From Agarivorans gilvus (GTDB lineage Bacteria; Pseudomonadota; Gammaproteobacteria; Enterobacterales; Celerinatantimonadaceae), in assembly GCF_001420915.1 (NCBI RefSeq), contig NZ_CP013021.1, forward strand, positions 1,250,001-1,314,000: a DNA stretch of 64,000 nucleotides, written 5' to 3'. The stretch's first letter is position 1. Every line of letters starts with the position of its first letter. Shown here in pieces: positions 16,920 through 25,575 of the stretch. Under the pieces are notes generated by a model. It had not been told where the DNA came from. It was given only the letters and a program-made list of their open reading frames with translations, and searched no databases. A program made the translations under genes and the position numbers.

Positions 16920-17780
16920 TTAAAAACGGTGAGCGCTATTCCACGCCTTGATCGCTCCTTTACCGGCTTCGACACCGTTTTGATATGCCTGTTGTAGGGA
17001 TTTGGTATCACGGCTCAACCTTTTGAGCTGGAAATTATCCGGCGGACATATCTGCACAATCTCAACACCATGAGGCGGACTTTCAATGAGATCCACGGCT
17101 TGGTTATAACGAATATCCCGTGTCAACATGGGTTCAATCAAAGCAGGAGTATGACGCAGTAAATGACGCATCAAACCGGGAGCTTTCACTGGAGACTTGC
17201 GATACGCCGACGGGCGACTGCGCAGCACCATAATCCGCTTGGCTCCCCGGCGAATGGCTTCAGCAACCGGAATCGCATCGGCAACGCCACCGTCAACATA
17301 CGGCACGCCGCCGAGTAACACTCCGCGACGGTAGGCGATTGGCACGGCACTGCTGGCTTTCATCGTTTCCGTCAGCAACGCAAGCTTCGGCCTGTGGTAC
17401 TCCGCAGCGCCCGTATCCTGTCGCGTCACTCCCAAAAAAAACGGCCGCGACTCCTGTTTGAGAGTGTGCATGTCTATCCCCAGCTCGGCCAGAGTCACAG
17501 TCCACATCCAGTCCAGATCCATTAAATCACCACCGCGCAGAAACTGGCCGGGACGGACGAATTCACGGCGACAACTATAGTCAGTATAAATTTTCAGATT
17601 TCTCCCTGGCATATTGGCCAGATAGGCCGCAAGATTACTGGCGCCAGCTGATACTCCCCAAAAGCTGTCAAACGGAGAAAAATCCTGCGCTAAAAAGCTA
17701 TCCAGCACGCCACACGAGAAAACACCTCGCTTCGCGCCACCCTCCACGATGAGTGCATTTGGGCCAATTTGCTGTGTCAT
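16920..17780 (-). CDS. patatin-like phospholipase family protein
   Basis: 286 residues with the patatin catalytic dyad: oxyanion motif GGAKRG (residues 14-19), nucleophile Ser44 in GVSAG, and Asp163 in VDGG. Such cytoplasmic or membrane-associated enzymes hydrolyse acyl groups from phospholipids; it resembles the bacterial RssA/YjjU-like group in size. The exact substrate is not known. Its DNA is GC-rich relative to both neighbours (a 60-base sample at 17281 is about 63% G+C), and codons favour C/G thirds, which suggests transfer from a higher-GC donor. It is apparently monocistronic. Confidence 0.82.
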   Translation of the reverse strand: MTQQIGPNALIVEGGAKRGVFSCGVLDSFLAQDFSPFDSFWGVSAGASNLAAYLANMPGRNLKIYTDYSCRREFVRPGQFLRGGDLMDLDWMWTVTLAELGIDMHTLKQESRPFFLGVTRQDTGAAEYHRPKLALLTETMKASSAVPIAYRRGVLLGGVPYVDGGVADAIPVAEAIRRGAKRIMVLRSRPSAYRKSPVKAPGLMRHLLRHTPALIEPMLTRDIRYNQAVDLIESPPHGVEIVQICPPDNFQLKRLSRDTKSLQQAYQNGVEAGKGAIKAWNSAHRF

Positions 17781-17801
17781 TTAAGTTCCGAATCCGTAGA
17801 G

Positions 17802-18023
17802 TCAAAATACTAGCCTACCGCAAATATCACGGCTAACCAATCTCGAGCACAGTTTCCAACGACAACCTACGTTGTAAACGTCTGATTTTTCTCCAATATT
17901 AATGATATCATCAGCAAACGGCACGGGGTATTCAAGTGCTATATTAAAATCGCAGTCACGCCCGAATTGCTCTAAACAGTGATCAGCTGCTCGACTAAGC
18001 ATGAATTGTATTTTTCTACCCAT
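17802..18023 (-). CDS. hypothetical 73-residue protein, doubtful
   Basis: The open frame encodes 73 residues with five cysteines and no recognised motif. It lies directly upstream of the patatin gene on the same strand, 21 bp away, and just inside a palindrome at 18027-18042. The ribosome site is weak. It could be a remnant of a larger gene or a chance frame. Confidence 0.25.
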   Translation of the reverse strand: MGRKIQFMLSRAADHCLEQFGRDCDFNIALEYPVPFADDIINIGEKSDVYNVGCRWKLCSRLVSRDICGRLVF

Positions 18024-18026
18024 TAA

Positions 18027-18042
18027 GAGTTAGCGCTAACTC
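18027..18042. promoter_or_regulatory. 16-bp perfect palindrome, possible LacI-type operator
   Basis: GAGTTAGCGCTAACTC is perfectly symmetrical with a central CG, the form of many LacI-family operators. It lies immediately upstream of the 73-residue frame and of the patatin gene. The regulator is unknown; the LacI-family gene at 23706-24725 is one candidate. Confidence 0.35.
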
Positions 18043-18248
18043 GAAAGTTCCTATAGCCCAAACCTGCATCAGAGCTCTCAGGAACACCAAAGGTAAAAAT
18101 CGCCGAATCTATACTGATCCCACATTGCATCCCTTTAAACTACAAGACTTAAAAACACTAAACAAGCCAACCCCCTTGCTCACAAATTATGGCTTAACTT
18201 AGTTTTAATAAAAGCGAGGTAAACGTTGAAAGAAGTAAGGTGAGTGAA

Positions 18249-18265
18249 GCGCTAAAACTTAGCGC
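18249..18265. terminator. hairpin after msrQ, weak terminator candidate
   Basis: A 7-bp inverted repeat GCGCTAA/TTAGCGC with a 3-base loop lies 20 bp past the msrQ stop. The minus strand lacks a T run, so termination is uncertain. Confidence 0.3.
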
Positions 18266-18284
18266 CATCTTTTATAAGCGGACC

Positions 18285-18911
18285 TTAGCCTTTAGCGAAG
18301 CTTTTATACCAGCGGCTGATTTGCTTACGCCGTGGCCAGAACAGACCCAAAAATATCGCCGCGTAAATCAAAGGCTCTAAGTAGCCGGACTTAAGTGACC
18401 ACCAAAAATGCACCACCACCAGCAAACTCAGCGGGTAAATAAAACCATGCAATTGCAGCCAGCGCTGCCCCATGCGCTGTTGCAGGGCTTTAAAGGAAGT
18501 GACGGCCATGGCCAGCAACACCATAAAGGCCAACATGCCTAGCCAGATATAAGGCCGTTTCACTAGCTCTTCTACAAATAGTGACCAGTCTAAGGCCAAA
18601 TCAAACAGCCAATAGGCACTCAAGTGTAAGCAGGCATAGGCAAATACATACAGGCCAATTAAACGACGAAACGCCAGCAAGGCTGGAATTTTATAGCGCC
18701 GAGAAAGCGGCGCTAAGCACAAGGTCAGCAGCAAGATATTTAACGCGCTATTAGCCAGGTAATGAATGATTTGCTGCACTGGATCACCGCCCCACCACTG
18801 CATTAGCACAGCGCTCACGCAATAAGCTAAGGGGCTTAGCAGCGCTAGGTGGAGCAGCAGCTTTAGCTGCCATCGATAGCTTTGTAGCCAGCGGTTTAGC
18901 GATTTGCTCAT
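18285..18911 (-). CDS. msrQ: heme-binding membrane subunit MsrQ of the periplasmic methionine sulfoxide reductase
   Basis: 208 residues with about six hydrophobic segments and conserved histidines in YACLHLSAYW and WLQLHGFIYPLSLLVVVHFWW, typical of the YedZ/MsrQ b-type cytochromes. It passes electrons from the quinone pool or a flavin reductase to the molybdoenzyme MsrP in the periplasm, which repairs oxidised methionines. The partner msrP is upstream on the same strand, but 274 bp away, whereas the pair is often nearly contiguous. The partner's reading frame is broken by one base (see msrP). Confidence 0.88.
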   Translation of the reverse strand: MSKSLNRWLQSYRWQLKLLLHLALLSPLAYCVSAVLMQWWGGDPVQQIIHYLANSALNILLLTLCLAPLSRRYKIPALLAFRRLIGLYVFAYACLHLSAYWLFDLALDWSLFVEELVKRPYIWLGMLAFMVLLAMAVTSFKALQQRMGQRWLQLHGFIYPLSLLVVVHFWWSLKSGYLEPLIYAAIFLGLFWPRRKQISRWYKSFAKG

Positions 18912-19185
18912 TGGTATTCCTAGGGCCAGTTGACCTTTTGCGGTTAATTTTTGTTCGAGACAAAAGCGTTTTAATCGCGGAGAGAGTTTTGTAGCCTAGC
19001 ATTCTAAGCAAAACAGCTCTCAACAAAGAGTAAAACGCTTTTGGCCGAACCCTTTGGGCAGCGTTTGTGGGGGCTTTCTACTACCTTATCGGTTTATCAG
19101 GTAGAGTAACTACATTTCAAAGCCTCTGCGTTGTTTAAAAATCCCACAAACTGCTGCAAAAAACATCTCGAAAGATCAACAGGCC

Positions 19186-20192
19186 CTAAAAGTAACGGCT
19201 TAGGTCCATGCCTTTATACAAATGCGCTACCTGCTTACCGTAGCCATTGAACAGCTCGGTGGGAATACGTTTGCGCCCCAGTAAGCCGGCATCATCAATT
19301 CTACGTTCGCTGGCTTGGCTCCAGCGCGGGTGGTCTACTTGCGGGTTCACATTGGCATAAAAGCCGTATTCATGGGGGCGAGTAGGTTCCAAGTGGTGGG
19401 TGGCATGTTTTCCACAAAGCGGATCCGCACTATCGACTTAATGCTCTTGAAGCCGTATTTCCACGGCACCACTAAGCGTAGCGGCGCGCCATTTTGCGCA
19501 GGCAAGGTTTTACCGTACATGCCCACCGCCATAAAGGTTAGTGGGTTCATCGCTTCGTCTAGGCGCAACCCTTCCACATAGGGGTAATCGATACCGCCGC
19601 CAATGAATGGGCTTTTCTGGCCGGGCATTTGCTGGGGATCGTAGAGCGTCTCAAAGGCCACATAACGAGCGGAAGACAGAGGCTTAACCTTTTTTAGCAA
19701 CTCGCTCAAACTAAAGCCCACCCAAGGGATCACCATTGACCAAGCCTCTACACAGCGCAGCCGATAGATGCGCTGCTCCAGCGCCATATCTGCCATCACC
19801 TTGTCTAGGTCTAGCGTCAGCGGCTGCTCCACCAAACCGTCGATGGTGAACGTCCACGGGTGAGGATTAAATTCTCGGCTGTTTCTTAAGGGGTCGTTTT
19901 TACCAGTGCCAAACTCATAGAAATTATTATGGCTGGTCGCCTTTGACTCAGGGGTTAAGGCGTCCTTATGCAAGGGGGGAATATCGGTTTTAGTTAAGGC
20001 CTTGCGTACTAGGGCGGCTTTTTCCTCTTCGTCACTGCCAAACCAAGAGGCTGCCTGACCAACGCCAGGCAGCGCCGCAGCAGAACCGGCTAGCGCCAAA
20101 CCTTTAATGATATTGCGGCGCTGTTTAAACAGCGCTTCTGGGGTTACCGCAGATTCAGGCTCTTCCCAGTCACGTTTAATTTTCAACCACAT
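19186..20192 (-). pseudogene. msrP: protein-methionine-sulfoxide reductase catalytic subunit MsrP, frameshifted (possible sequencing error)
   Basis: Two overlapping frames make up one MsrP. The first (19347-20192) carries a twin-arginine signal (Arg25-Arg26 in KQRRNIIKG) and the molybdenum-ligand Cys147 in RLRCVEAWSM. It runs to PPTTWNLLAP and then leaves the family sequence. The second frame (19186-19392) supplies the expected C-terminus (HEYGFYANVNP, HPRWSQASER, LFNGYGKQVAHLYKG). One missing base in the five-G run at 19374-19378 explains the break; a sixth G restores the full protein of about 335 residues. AGGAG lies upstream of the ATG. MsrP reduces methionine sulfoxides in periplasmic proteins. 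Apart from the frameshift the gene looks fully conserved. Confidence 0.88.
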
Positions 20193-20283
20193 AGCATCTC
20201 CTTTTTAGAACAGACCACACCAGTGCCGAATAAATTTCACTTTGCTGCAAAAAAGACCGCAATATCACAACGCTGTGTATGAC

Positions 20284-21555
20284 TTACATCTTACTGACAA
20301 CCCGCTTAAGGTGCTGATAATCACCCATTACTGGCAAGCCTGTTAGATAACGGCGCAGCATGTCCATGGCAACCGCTGTAGACATAATACGTACCACCGA
20401 GCGACTTCGATTAAACATTTGTAGCTGCTGGCTAAAACACTGCTTGCCGTCGGCCAAGCTAAAACACACTGTGCCTACCGGTTTTTCTTCACTGCCGCCG
20501 CCCGGCCCAGCAATGCCGGTGATAGACAGCGCTATGTCGGCTTCACTATGGCGCAATGCACCTTCTGCCATGGCTTGGCTGGTTTGAATAGACACCGCGC
20601 CATATTCAGCTAGTAAGGACTCGGGCACGCCAATGCTTTGCTGCTTAGCTTGGTTGCTATAGGTCACAAAGCCACGTTCCACATAGGCAGAACTGCCTGC
20701 TACAGCCACCAGCTCACTGGCCAACATGCCGCCGGTGCAGGACTCGGCAAGCACCAGTTTTTTGTTTTGCGCTATCATCAGCTGTTGTAAGTGTAGCGCC
20801 CAGTCTGACTGGTCTTCGGAAAATACATGCTCAGCCAAGTGTTCACGTAGCGAATCAATTAACGCAGTAAACTGCGCTTCGGGGCGTGGATAAAAAACTT
20901 TCACCTCGATGCTAGGGCGCGCCGAGCGATAACCAAGGCGTGCTCCCTCGGGTAAGGCAAAGCCATCTAAACGATCGCTCAAGGATGATTCAGAAAGGCC
21001 AAAAGTATAAAAGCGTTTTACTTCGCCCTGCGCTTGTGGCTGCTGCTTGGCCAGCAGCGGAAACCATTGCTGTTGAAGCATTTGTTTAAACTCGCTGGGC
21101 ACGCCAGGAGTAAAAATGAGCTGGGCACCGGCATATTCAATAATAAAACCACAGGCGGTACCGATGGGGTTATCCACCAAGGTCGCGCCTTTAGGTAGCA
21201 TTGCTTGCTTAAGGTTACTGCTAGGCATTGGGGTATCTTGCGCCTGATACCAAGCTTGTAATTTAGCTAACCAATCTTGGTTAAGCTCTAGTTCCGTGCC
21301 CAGTAAACGGGCGGCCGCCTCAGCGCTTAAGTCATCAGACGTTGGGCCAAGCCCGCCATTGACCAGTACCCAATCACTACGTTTGGCAGCTTGCGCCATG
21401 GCATCCACGATGTCGTCCAAGTTGTCGGCAACAGTTTGTCGGCGACTAAAGCTTAGCCCCATGTCGCTTAAGGCTTGGCCGCACCAAGCCGCATTAGTAT
21501 CGGCGATGTCACCTTGTAGTACTTCATCGCCGGTACTGAGCATTTCTATTTTCAT
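20284..21555 (-). CDS. cinA: CinA family protein with nicotinamide-nucleotide amidase domain
   Basis: 423 residues with two domains. Residues 1-170 are a MoaB/MogA-like (COG1058) domain beginning MKIEMLSTGDEVLQGDIADTN-like, associated with ADP-ribose pyrophosphatase activity. Residues about 255-415 are the PncC domain, with VLAESCTGGMLASELV and ITGIAGPGGGSEEKPVGTV, which deamidates nicotinamide mononucleotide to nicotinate mononucleotide in the pyridine-nucleotide salvage cycle. It is the last gene of an apparent operon with the epimerase-like gene and ltaE (9 bp downstream of ltaE). The long form is common outside enterics, where PncC often stands alone. Confidence 0.9.
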   Translation of the reverse strand: MKIEMLSTGDEVLQGDIADTNAAWCGQALSDMGLSFSRRQTVADNLDDIVDAMAQAAKRSDWVLVNGGLGPTSDDLSAEAAARLLGTELELNQDWLAKLQAWYQAQDTPMPSSNLKQAMLPKGATLVDNPIGTACGFIIEYAGAQLIFTPGVPSEFKQMLQQQWFPLLAKQQPQAQGEVKRFYTFGLSESSLSDRLDGFALPEGARLGYRSARPSIEVKVFYPRPEAQFTALIDSLREHLAEHVFSEDQSDWALHLQQLMIAQNKKLVLAESCTGGMLASELVAVAGSSAYVERGFVTYSNQAKQQSIGVPESLLAEYGAVSIQTSQAMAEGALRHSEADIALSITGIAGPGGGSEEKPVGTVCFSLADGKQCFSQQLQMFNRSRSVVRIMSTAVAMDMLRRYLTGLPVMGDYQHLKRVVSKM

Positions 21556-21564
21556 ACTGCTTCC

Positions 21565-22578
21565 TTAACGCCCGCGATAAAACTGCTTAATTGCCGCCAC
21601 TAACTGTTGAACATCTTGCTCATTCACATTGAGGTGGGTCACAAAGCGCATCGGCGAGCCAGCCGACATCAAGATCCCCTGCTCGGCCAAGGCACCAGCA
21701 AGCGCGGCCGATTGTCCTTTGCGGCACTGGGCGTAAACGATATTGGTTTGCACCGCGCTCGGGTCACAGTCTAGCTCTTCAATGCTGGCTAGCTGCTCGG
21801 CCAGCAACAAGGCATTGGCATGGTCATCTGCCAAGCGAGCCACGTTGTTTTCTAAGGCATATAAACCCGCCGCCGCAATAATACCGGCTTGGCGCATACC
21901 GCCGCCCAGCATCTTACGAATACGGGTAGCACGAGCAATCAGTTCCTCGCTACCCAATAACAAGGAGCCCACTGGCGCACCCAAGCCTTTAGATAGACAA
22001 ATGGTAAAGCTATCAAAGGGCGCAATCACTTGGCGCTCATCTTCGCCGCTTTTTACTACCGCATTGAACAAGCGCGCACCGTCGAGGTGAAGACTCAGCT
22101 TATGTTGTTCAACGAAGGGGCGTAAGCTCGCCAAATAGGCTTGAGGAAGCACTTTTCCGCCAATGGTATTTTCCAAAGACAATAAGCGCGTTTGCGCGAA
22201 ATGAAAGTCGTCGGCTTTAATCGCGGCCGCCACCTTGGCTAAATCCAAGCTGCCGTCACTGCTGTTTTCTATTGGCTGTGGTTGTACGCTGCCTAATACC
22301 GCCGCACCGCCGCCTTCGTATTTGTAGTTATGTGCTTGTTGGCCACAAATATACTCATCACCACGCTGACAGTGCGCCATAATCGCCAATAGGTTGGCCT
22401 GAGTCCCAGAGCTGCAATATAAGGCGGCTTCGGTGCCCATGCGCTCGGCTGCGTAATCCTGCAGGCGATTCACCGTGGGATCATCACCATACACATCATC
22501 GCCCACTTCGGCTTGTGCCATTAGCTTGCGCATTGCCTCACTCGGCTGGGTTACGGTATCACTTCTAAAATCACTCAT
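21565..22578 (-). CDS. ltaE: low-specificity L-threonine aldolase
   Basis: A 337-residue PLP enzyme that cleaves L-threonine or L-allo-threonine to glycine and acetaldehyde. The family start MSDFRSDTVTQP, the stretch VGDDVYGDDPTVN (25-37), HLDGARLFNA (164-173) and the PLP lysine Lys197 in CLSKGLGAPVG are all present. Its ATG overlaps the stop of the upstream gene (TAATG), so translation is probably coupled. cinA follows after 9 bp. The size is typical. Confidence 0.95.
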   Translation of the reverse strand: MSDFRSDTVTQPSEAMRKLMAQAEVGDDVYGDDPTVNRLQDYAAERMGTEAALYCSSGTQANLLAIMAHCQRGDEYICGQQAHNYKYEGGGAAVLGSVQPQPIENSSDGSLDLAKVAAAIKADDFHFAQTRLLSLENTIGGKVLPQAYLASLRPFVEQHKLSLHLDGARLFNAVVKSGEDERQVIAPFDSFTICLSKGLGAPVGSLLLGSEELIARATRIRKMLGGGMRQAGIIAAAGLYALENNVARLADDHANALLLAEQLASIEELDCDPSAVQTNIVYAQCRKGQSAALAGALAEQGILMSAGSPMRFVTHLNVNEQDVQQLVAAIKQFYRGR

Positions 22579-23414
22579 TACTCTGCCTCTTGTTTATTTG
22601 CCTGTAACCAAGCCATTGGATCGGGAAACTGAAATTGATAATTTAAACTGCTTTTAATTTTATGATTGCTAATGATTTTGTTGCTACCGCCTTGCTGATC
22701 AAACTGGGGAGGCGCCACACCGAGTTGTTGCGCCGCCAGATTATAAAACGCCTGTTTCTGTGGATGCTGATCGCTACAAGCGTTAAAACACTCTCCCCAT
22801 TGATCGCGATGAATTAAGCGACTAATTAAAGCGATACAATCATCACGATGAATGATATTAACAGGACTACTGGCTCCGCTCACCGTTTTGCCGGATAAAA
22901 ATCGTCCCGGTTTACGCTGCCCACCCACTAAGCCAGAAAAACGCAAGACACTCGCCTGAAAAGCCTGGCGACTAAGCAAGTCATCTTCAATCTGCTTGAG
23001 TGCTTTTCCCGAGTTCGTCTCTGGCTGGCGAGGCGTGGATTCGTCCACTAGACCTTGTTGGGCACCGTATACCGAGGTCGACGAGATAAACAATACACGT
23101 TTCACTTGATAGCGCTCGGCGGCATCCAACAAGTGCTGAATTTGCGCAATATGAAATTCAGCAGTATTGGTTTTTCTTCGCGGAGGAATGTTAATAATCA
23201 GCAAGTCACAATCGAGCAAGGCAGCGATATTATTTGAGTCAATCTCTGGATTAAGCTCTAGCTGATATGCCTCGATGCCGAGATGATGCAATTCTGCTAA
23301 CTCTGCTAGTTGACGCCTCGAACCGAGAATGTGAAATCCTTGCTGCAATAGATTTTGTGCTAAGGGCAAGCCCAACCAACCACAGCCAACAATACTAATT
23401 CGCTTAATCACCAC
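22578..23414 (-). CDS. NAD-dependent epimerase/dehydratase-like protein (YeeZ-like)
   Basis: 278 residues with a Rossmann nucleotide-binding start (GCGWLGLPLA, residues 10-19) and an SDR-like ISSTSVYG motif around 115. It resembles the YeeZ group of atypical extended short-chain dehydrogenases, whose substrate is not established. The active-site lysine region of classical epimerases is only partly conserved. It is first in a three-gene operon, its stop codon overlapping the ltaE start by one base. Confidence 0.8.
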   Translation of the reverse strand: MVIKRISIVGCGWLGLPLAQNLLQQGFHILGSRRQLAELAELHHLGIEAYQLELNPEIDSNNIAALLDCDLLIINIPPRRKTNTAEFHIAQIQHLLDAAERYQVKRVLFISSTSVYGAQQGLVDESTPRQPETNSGKALKQIEDDLLSRQAFQASVLRFSGLVGGQRKPGRFLSGKTVSGASSPVNIIHRDDCIALISRLIHRDQWGECFNACSDQHPQKQAFYNLAAQQLGVAPPQFDQQGGSNKIISNHKIKSSLNYQFQFPDPMAWLQANKQEAE

Positions 23415-23462
23415 TTTTCCTTTATATCCCTTGATTTGGCTATTATGCAGTGAAACGCAGGC

Positions 23463-23492
23463 AAAAAAAAACGACCTAATGAATTAGGTCGT
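23463..23492 (-). terminator. strong minus-strand terminator with no annotated gene before it
   Basis: A 10-bp perfect inverted repeat, ACGACCTAAT (23471-23480) and ATTAGGTCGT (23483-23492), runs into an eight-T tract on the minus strand. The nearest minus-strand gene upstream (LacI family) already has its own terminator at 23661-23684, so this one may end a small RNA. Confidence 0.7.
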
Positions 23493-23660
23493 AACAGCAA
23501 GTTATTTAGAATTGTTGATACCTAGAAAAGCTAAGTAACTCAATCAACCCTATACAGCGGGAAAGTTTCAATTAAGTCATCTCAAACTCAATTTTTCAAA
23601 TGCGGCTAACAGTTGCATTCGATGTGAAAACGATACCAGAAAACCTTTTCAACTCAAGCA

Positions 23661-23684
23661 AAAAAAAAGGCTGCAAGCAGCCTT
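23661..23684 (-). terminator. terminator of the LacI-family regulator gene
   Basis: Stem AAGGCTGC (23667-23674) / GCAGCCTT (23677-23684) is followed on the minus strand by a T run. It lies 22 bp past the stop codon. Confidence 0.85.
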
Positions 23685-23705
23685 ATTTAGATTTATTGAC
23701 TTAGA

Positions 23706-24725
23706 TCACAATTTATCTGCAGCCGAGTCGCGCACGATTAATTCTGGGTGGAATTTTAAATCCATGATATTTGGGCCCATTTCATCCCCTTTTGACTCAA
23801 GAATATCAATCGCCAATTGCGCCGCACGCTTACCCATGTCTTCAATTGGGTAACGTACCGTGGTTAATTTGGGATGAACAAAACGCGCGTAGTGATTATC
23901 GTCGTAACCCACTACCGAAATTTGCCGTGGAATATCAAAACCACGGTCACGTAACGCCGACAAGGCACCTGCCACCATCGAATCGTTGTAACCCACAATG
24001 GCGCTAAACTCTACACCACGTTCTAGAAGTTTTTCCACCGCTAGGCTGCCGCCAACCTCATCGGGATAAGCGCGAGCGATCAACTGTTCATTCAAGGGAC
24101 CGAAACGCTCTTCCATCGCATGACGGTAACCCGATAAACGCTCTACACCATCGGTAAACGATAAGTCGTCAGTAGTAATAAATGCGATGTCTTTATGGCC
24201 TTTGTCCAACAAGAAGGTGGTCGCTTTATAACAGCCCTGATGGTTATCTAGATAAACACAGCGATTTTCAAAACCCGGTACTAAACGGTTAATGAAAATG
24301 AATGGCGTATCGCAATCAGCAATCTCACGTAGCTCATCATCACTTAAGGCCATGGAGTGAACGATTACCGCGTCACACTGACGTTGTAATAGAATATCAA
24401 TCGCATGACGTTCTTTTTCTGCGCTATGGTGACCAGACATCACAATGGTGTATTTGTCTGATTCATCCACCACTTCTTCGATGCCTTTCATCATTTGCAC
24501 AAAGAAAGGACCACCACCTAAATCGCCCACAATCAAACCAATACAGTCTGAACGCTTACTCACAAGAGCCTGAGCAAAGCTATTAGGACGATAGTGCAAC
24601 TCATCCATCGCTCGAAGCACAGCCTCTCGCTTCTCTGGTGCAACTTGGGCAGTATTGTTAATGACTCGGGATACTGTCGAAATAGACACGTTTGCCAACT
24701 GAGAAACGTCTTTAATAGTGGCCAA
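23706..24725 (-). CDS. LacI/GalR-family transcriptional regulator
   Basis: 339 residues. The N-terminal helix-turn-helix (ATIKDVSQLANVSISTVSRVINN, residues 2-24) and hinge (YRPNSFAQALVSKRS) are followed by a periplasmic-binding-protein-like effector domain (about 62-335). The sequence looks closest to the GalR/GalS-like branch, so a sugar effector is likely, but no target can be named. Translation probably starts at a TTG (24723-24725), with GAGAGG upstream and the family-typical Met-Ala-Thr-Ile-Lys-Asp start. It is monocistronic, divergent from pdxH. Confidence 0.9.
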   Translation of the reverse strand: MATIKDVSQLANVSISTVSRVINNTAQVAPEKREAVLRAMDELHYRPNSFAQALVSKRSDCIGLIVGDLGGGPFFVQMMKGIEEVVDESDKYTIVMSGHHSAEKERHAIDILLQRQCDAVIVHSMALSDDELREIADCDTPFIFINRLVPGFENRCVYLDNHQGCYKATTFLLDKGHKDIAFITTDDLSFTDGVERLSGYRHAMEERFGPLNEQLIARAYPDEVGGSLAVEKLLERGVEFSAIVGYNDSMVAGALSALRDRGFDIPRQISVVGYDDNHYARFVHPKLTTVRYPIEDMGKRAAQLAIDILESKGDEMGPNIMDLKFHPELIVRDSAADKL

Positions 24726-24922
24726 ATTACTTACCCTCTCTTCATCTGCCTGAGCAGAATTAATTTGAAACTTTCACCAAGCAAAACTATACCAAGCCAA
24801 AGCAAAACTTGATAGTTAAACTGTGCTTCAGAGTGTAAACTAAGATCAATAAATAGCTATGTAGTTAGCTTCCTTTGCTGCAGAGTTTTATCTGTTTCAT
24901 CAACTAATTAAGCAAATGAATT

Positions 24923-25575
24923 ATGTCACTGTTAAGTAAAATACGCTGTGCACTTACCTTGGGCCAAGGAGTGTTGCTGTCACCACCGGAGCCCACAGGA
25001 ACCGAAGACCCCTTCGAACTATTTGAAACATGGTTTAAACAGGCTGAGCAGTCCGGCATTGTGCTGCCTGAATCAATGACCGTATCCTCGGTGGGGGAAG
25101 ATGGTCGCCCTTCTGCCCGTGTCGTGCTACTTAAAGAGTATGATGAAAAAGGTTTTGTCTTTTATACTAATTATGGCAGTCGCAAAGGCCAAGAATTAGA
25201 CACTCACCCGCTGGCCTGTCTGACCTTTCATTGGAATATATTGCAGCGTCAAGTTCGCATTGAAGGTCGAGTAGAACGAGTTAGCCACCAGCAATCTGAA
25301 AACTACTTTCATAGCCGAGGCCGTGGCAGCCAAGTCGGCGCGTGGGCTAGCCACCAAAGTCAGGTGATTGCTAACCGCGAAGCGCTAGAGCAACAAGTCT
25401 CGATGTACAAAGACAAATTTGCCGGTGGCGAAGTGCCACTACCAGAATTTTGGGGGGCTACCGAGTGATCCCCGATTGCATCGAGTTTTGGCAAGGTAAG
25501 GCCGACCGCCTGCACGACCGCTTCCGTTACACCAGCGATGCTAAAGGTTGGAAGGTCGACCGTCTTAGCCCTTAG
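24923..25575 (+). pseudogene. pdxH: pyridoxamine 5'-phosphate oxidase, frameshifted near the C-terminus (possible sequencing error)
   Basis: The frame 24923-25468 encodes 181 residues of PdxH with the FMN-binding stretches RPSARVVLLKEYDEKGFVFYTN-like, GSRKGQEL and SRGRGSQVGAWAS. It stops just after PLPEFWG. The next frame continues exactly with the family C-terminus (YRVIPDCIEFWQG, RLHDRFRYT, WKVDRLSP) to TAG 25573-25575. Adding one G to the six-G run at 25452-25457 joins both into a complete protein of about 217 residues. PdxH makes pyridoxal 5'-phosphate from the pyridoxine or pyridoxamine phosphate, using FMN and oxygen. The restored tail overlaps the slt stop by 11 bp. The N-terminal 25 residues are atypical for the family. 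Confidence 0.88.
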
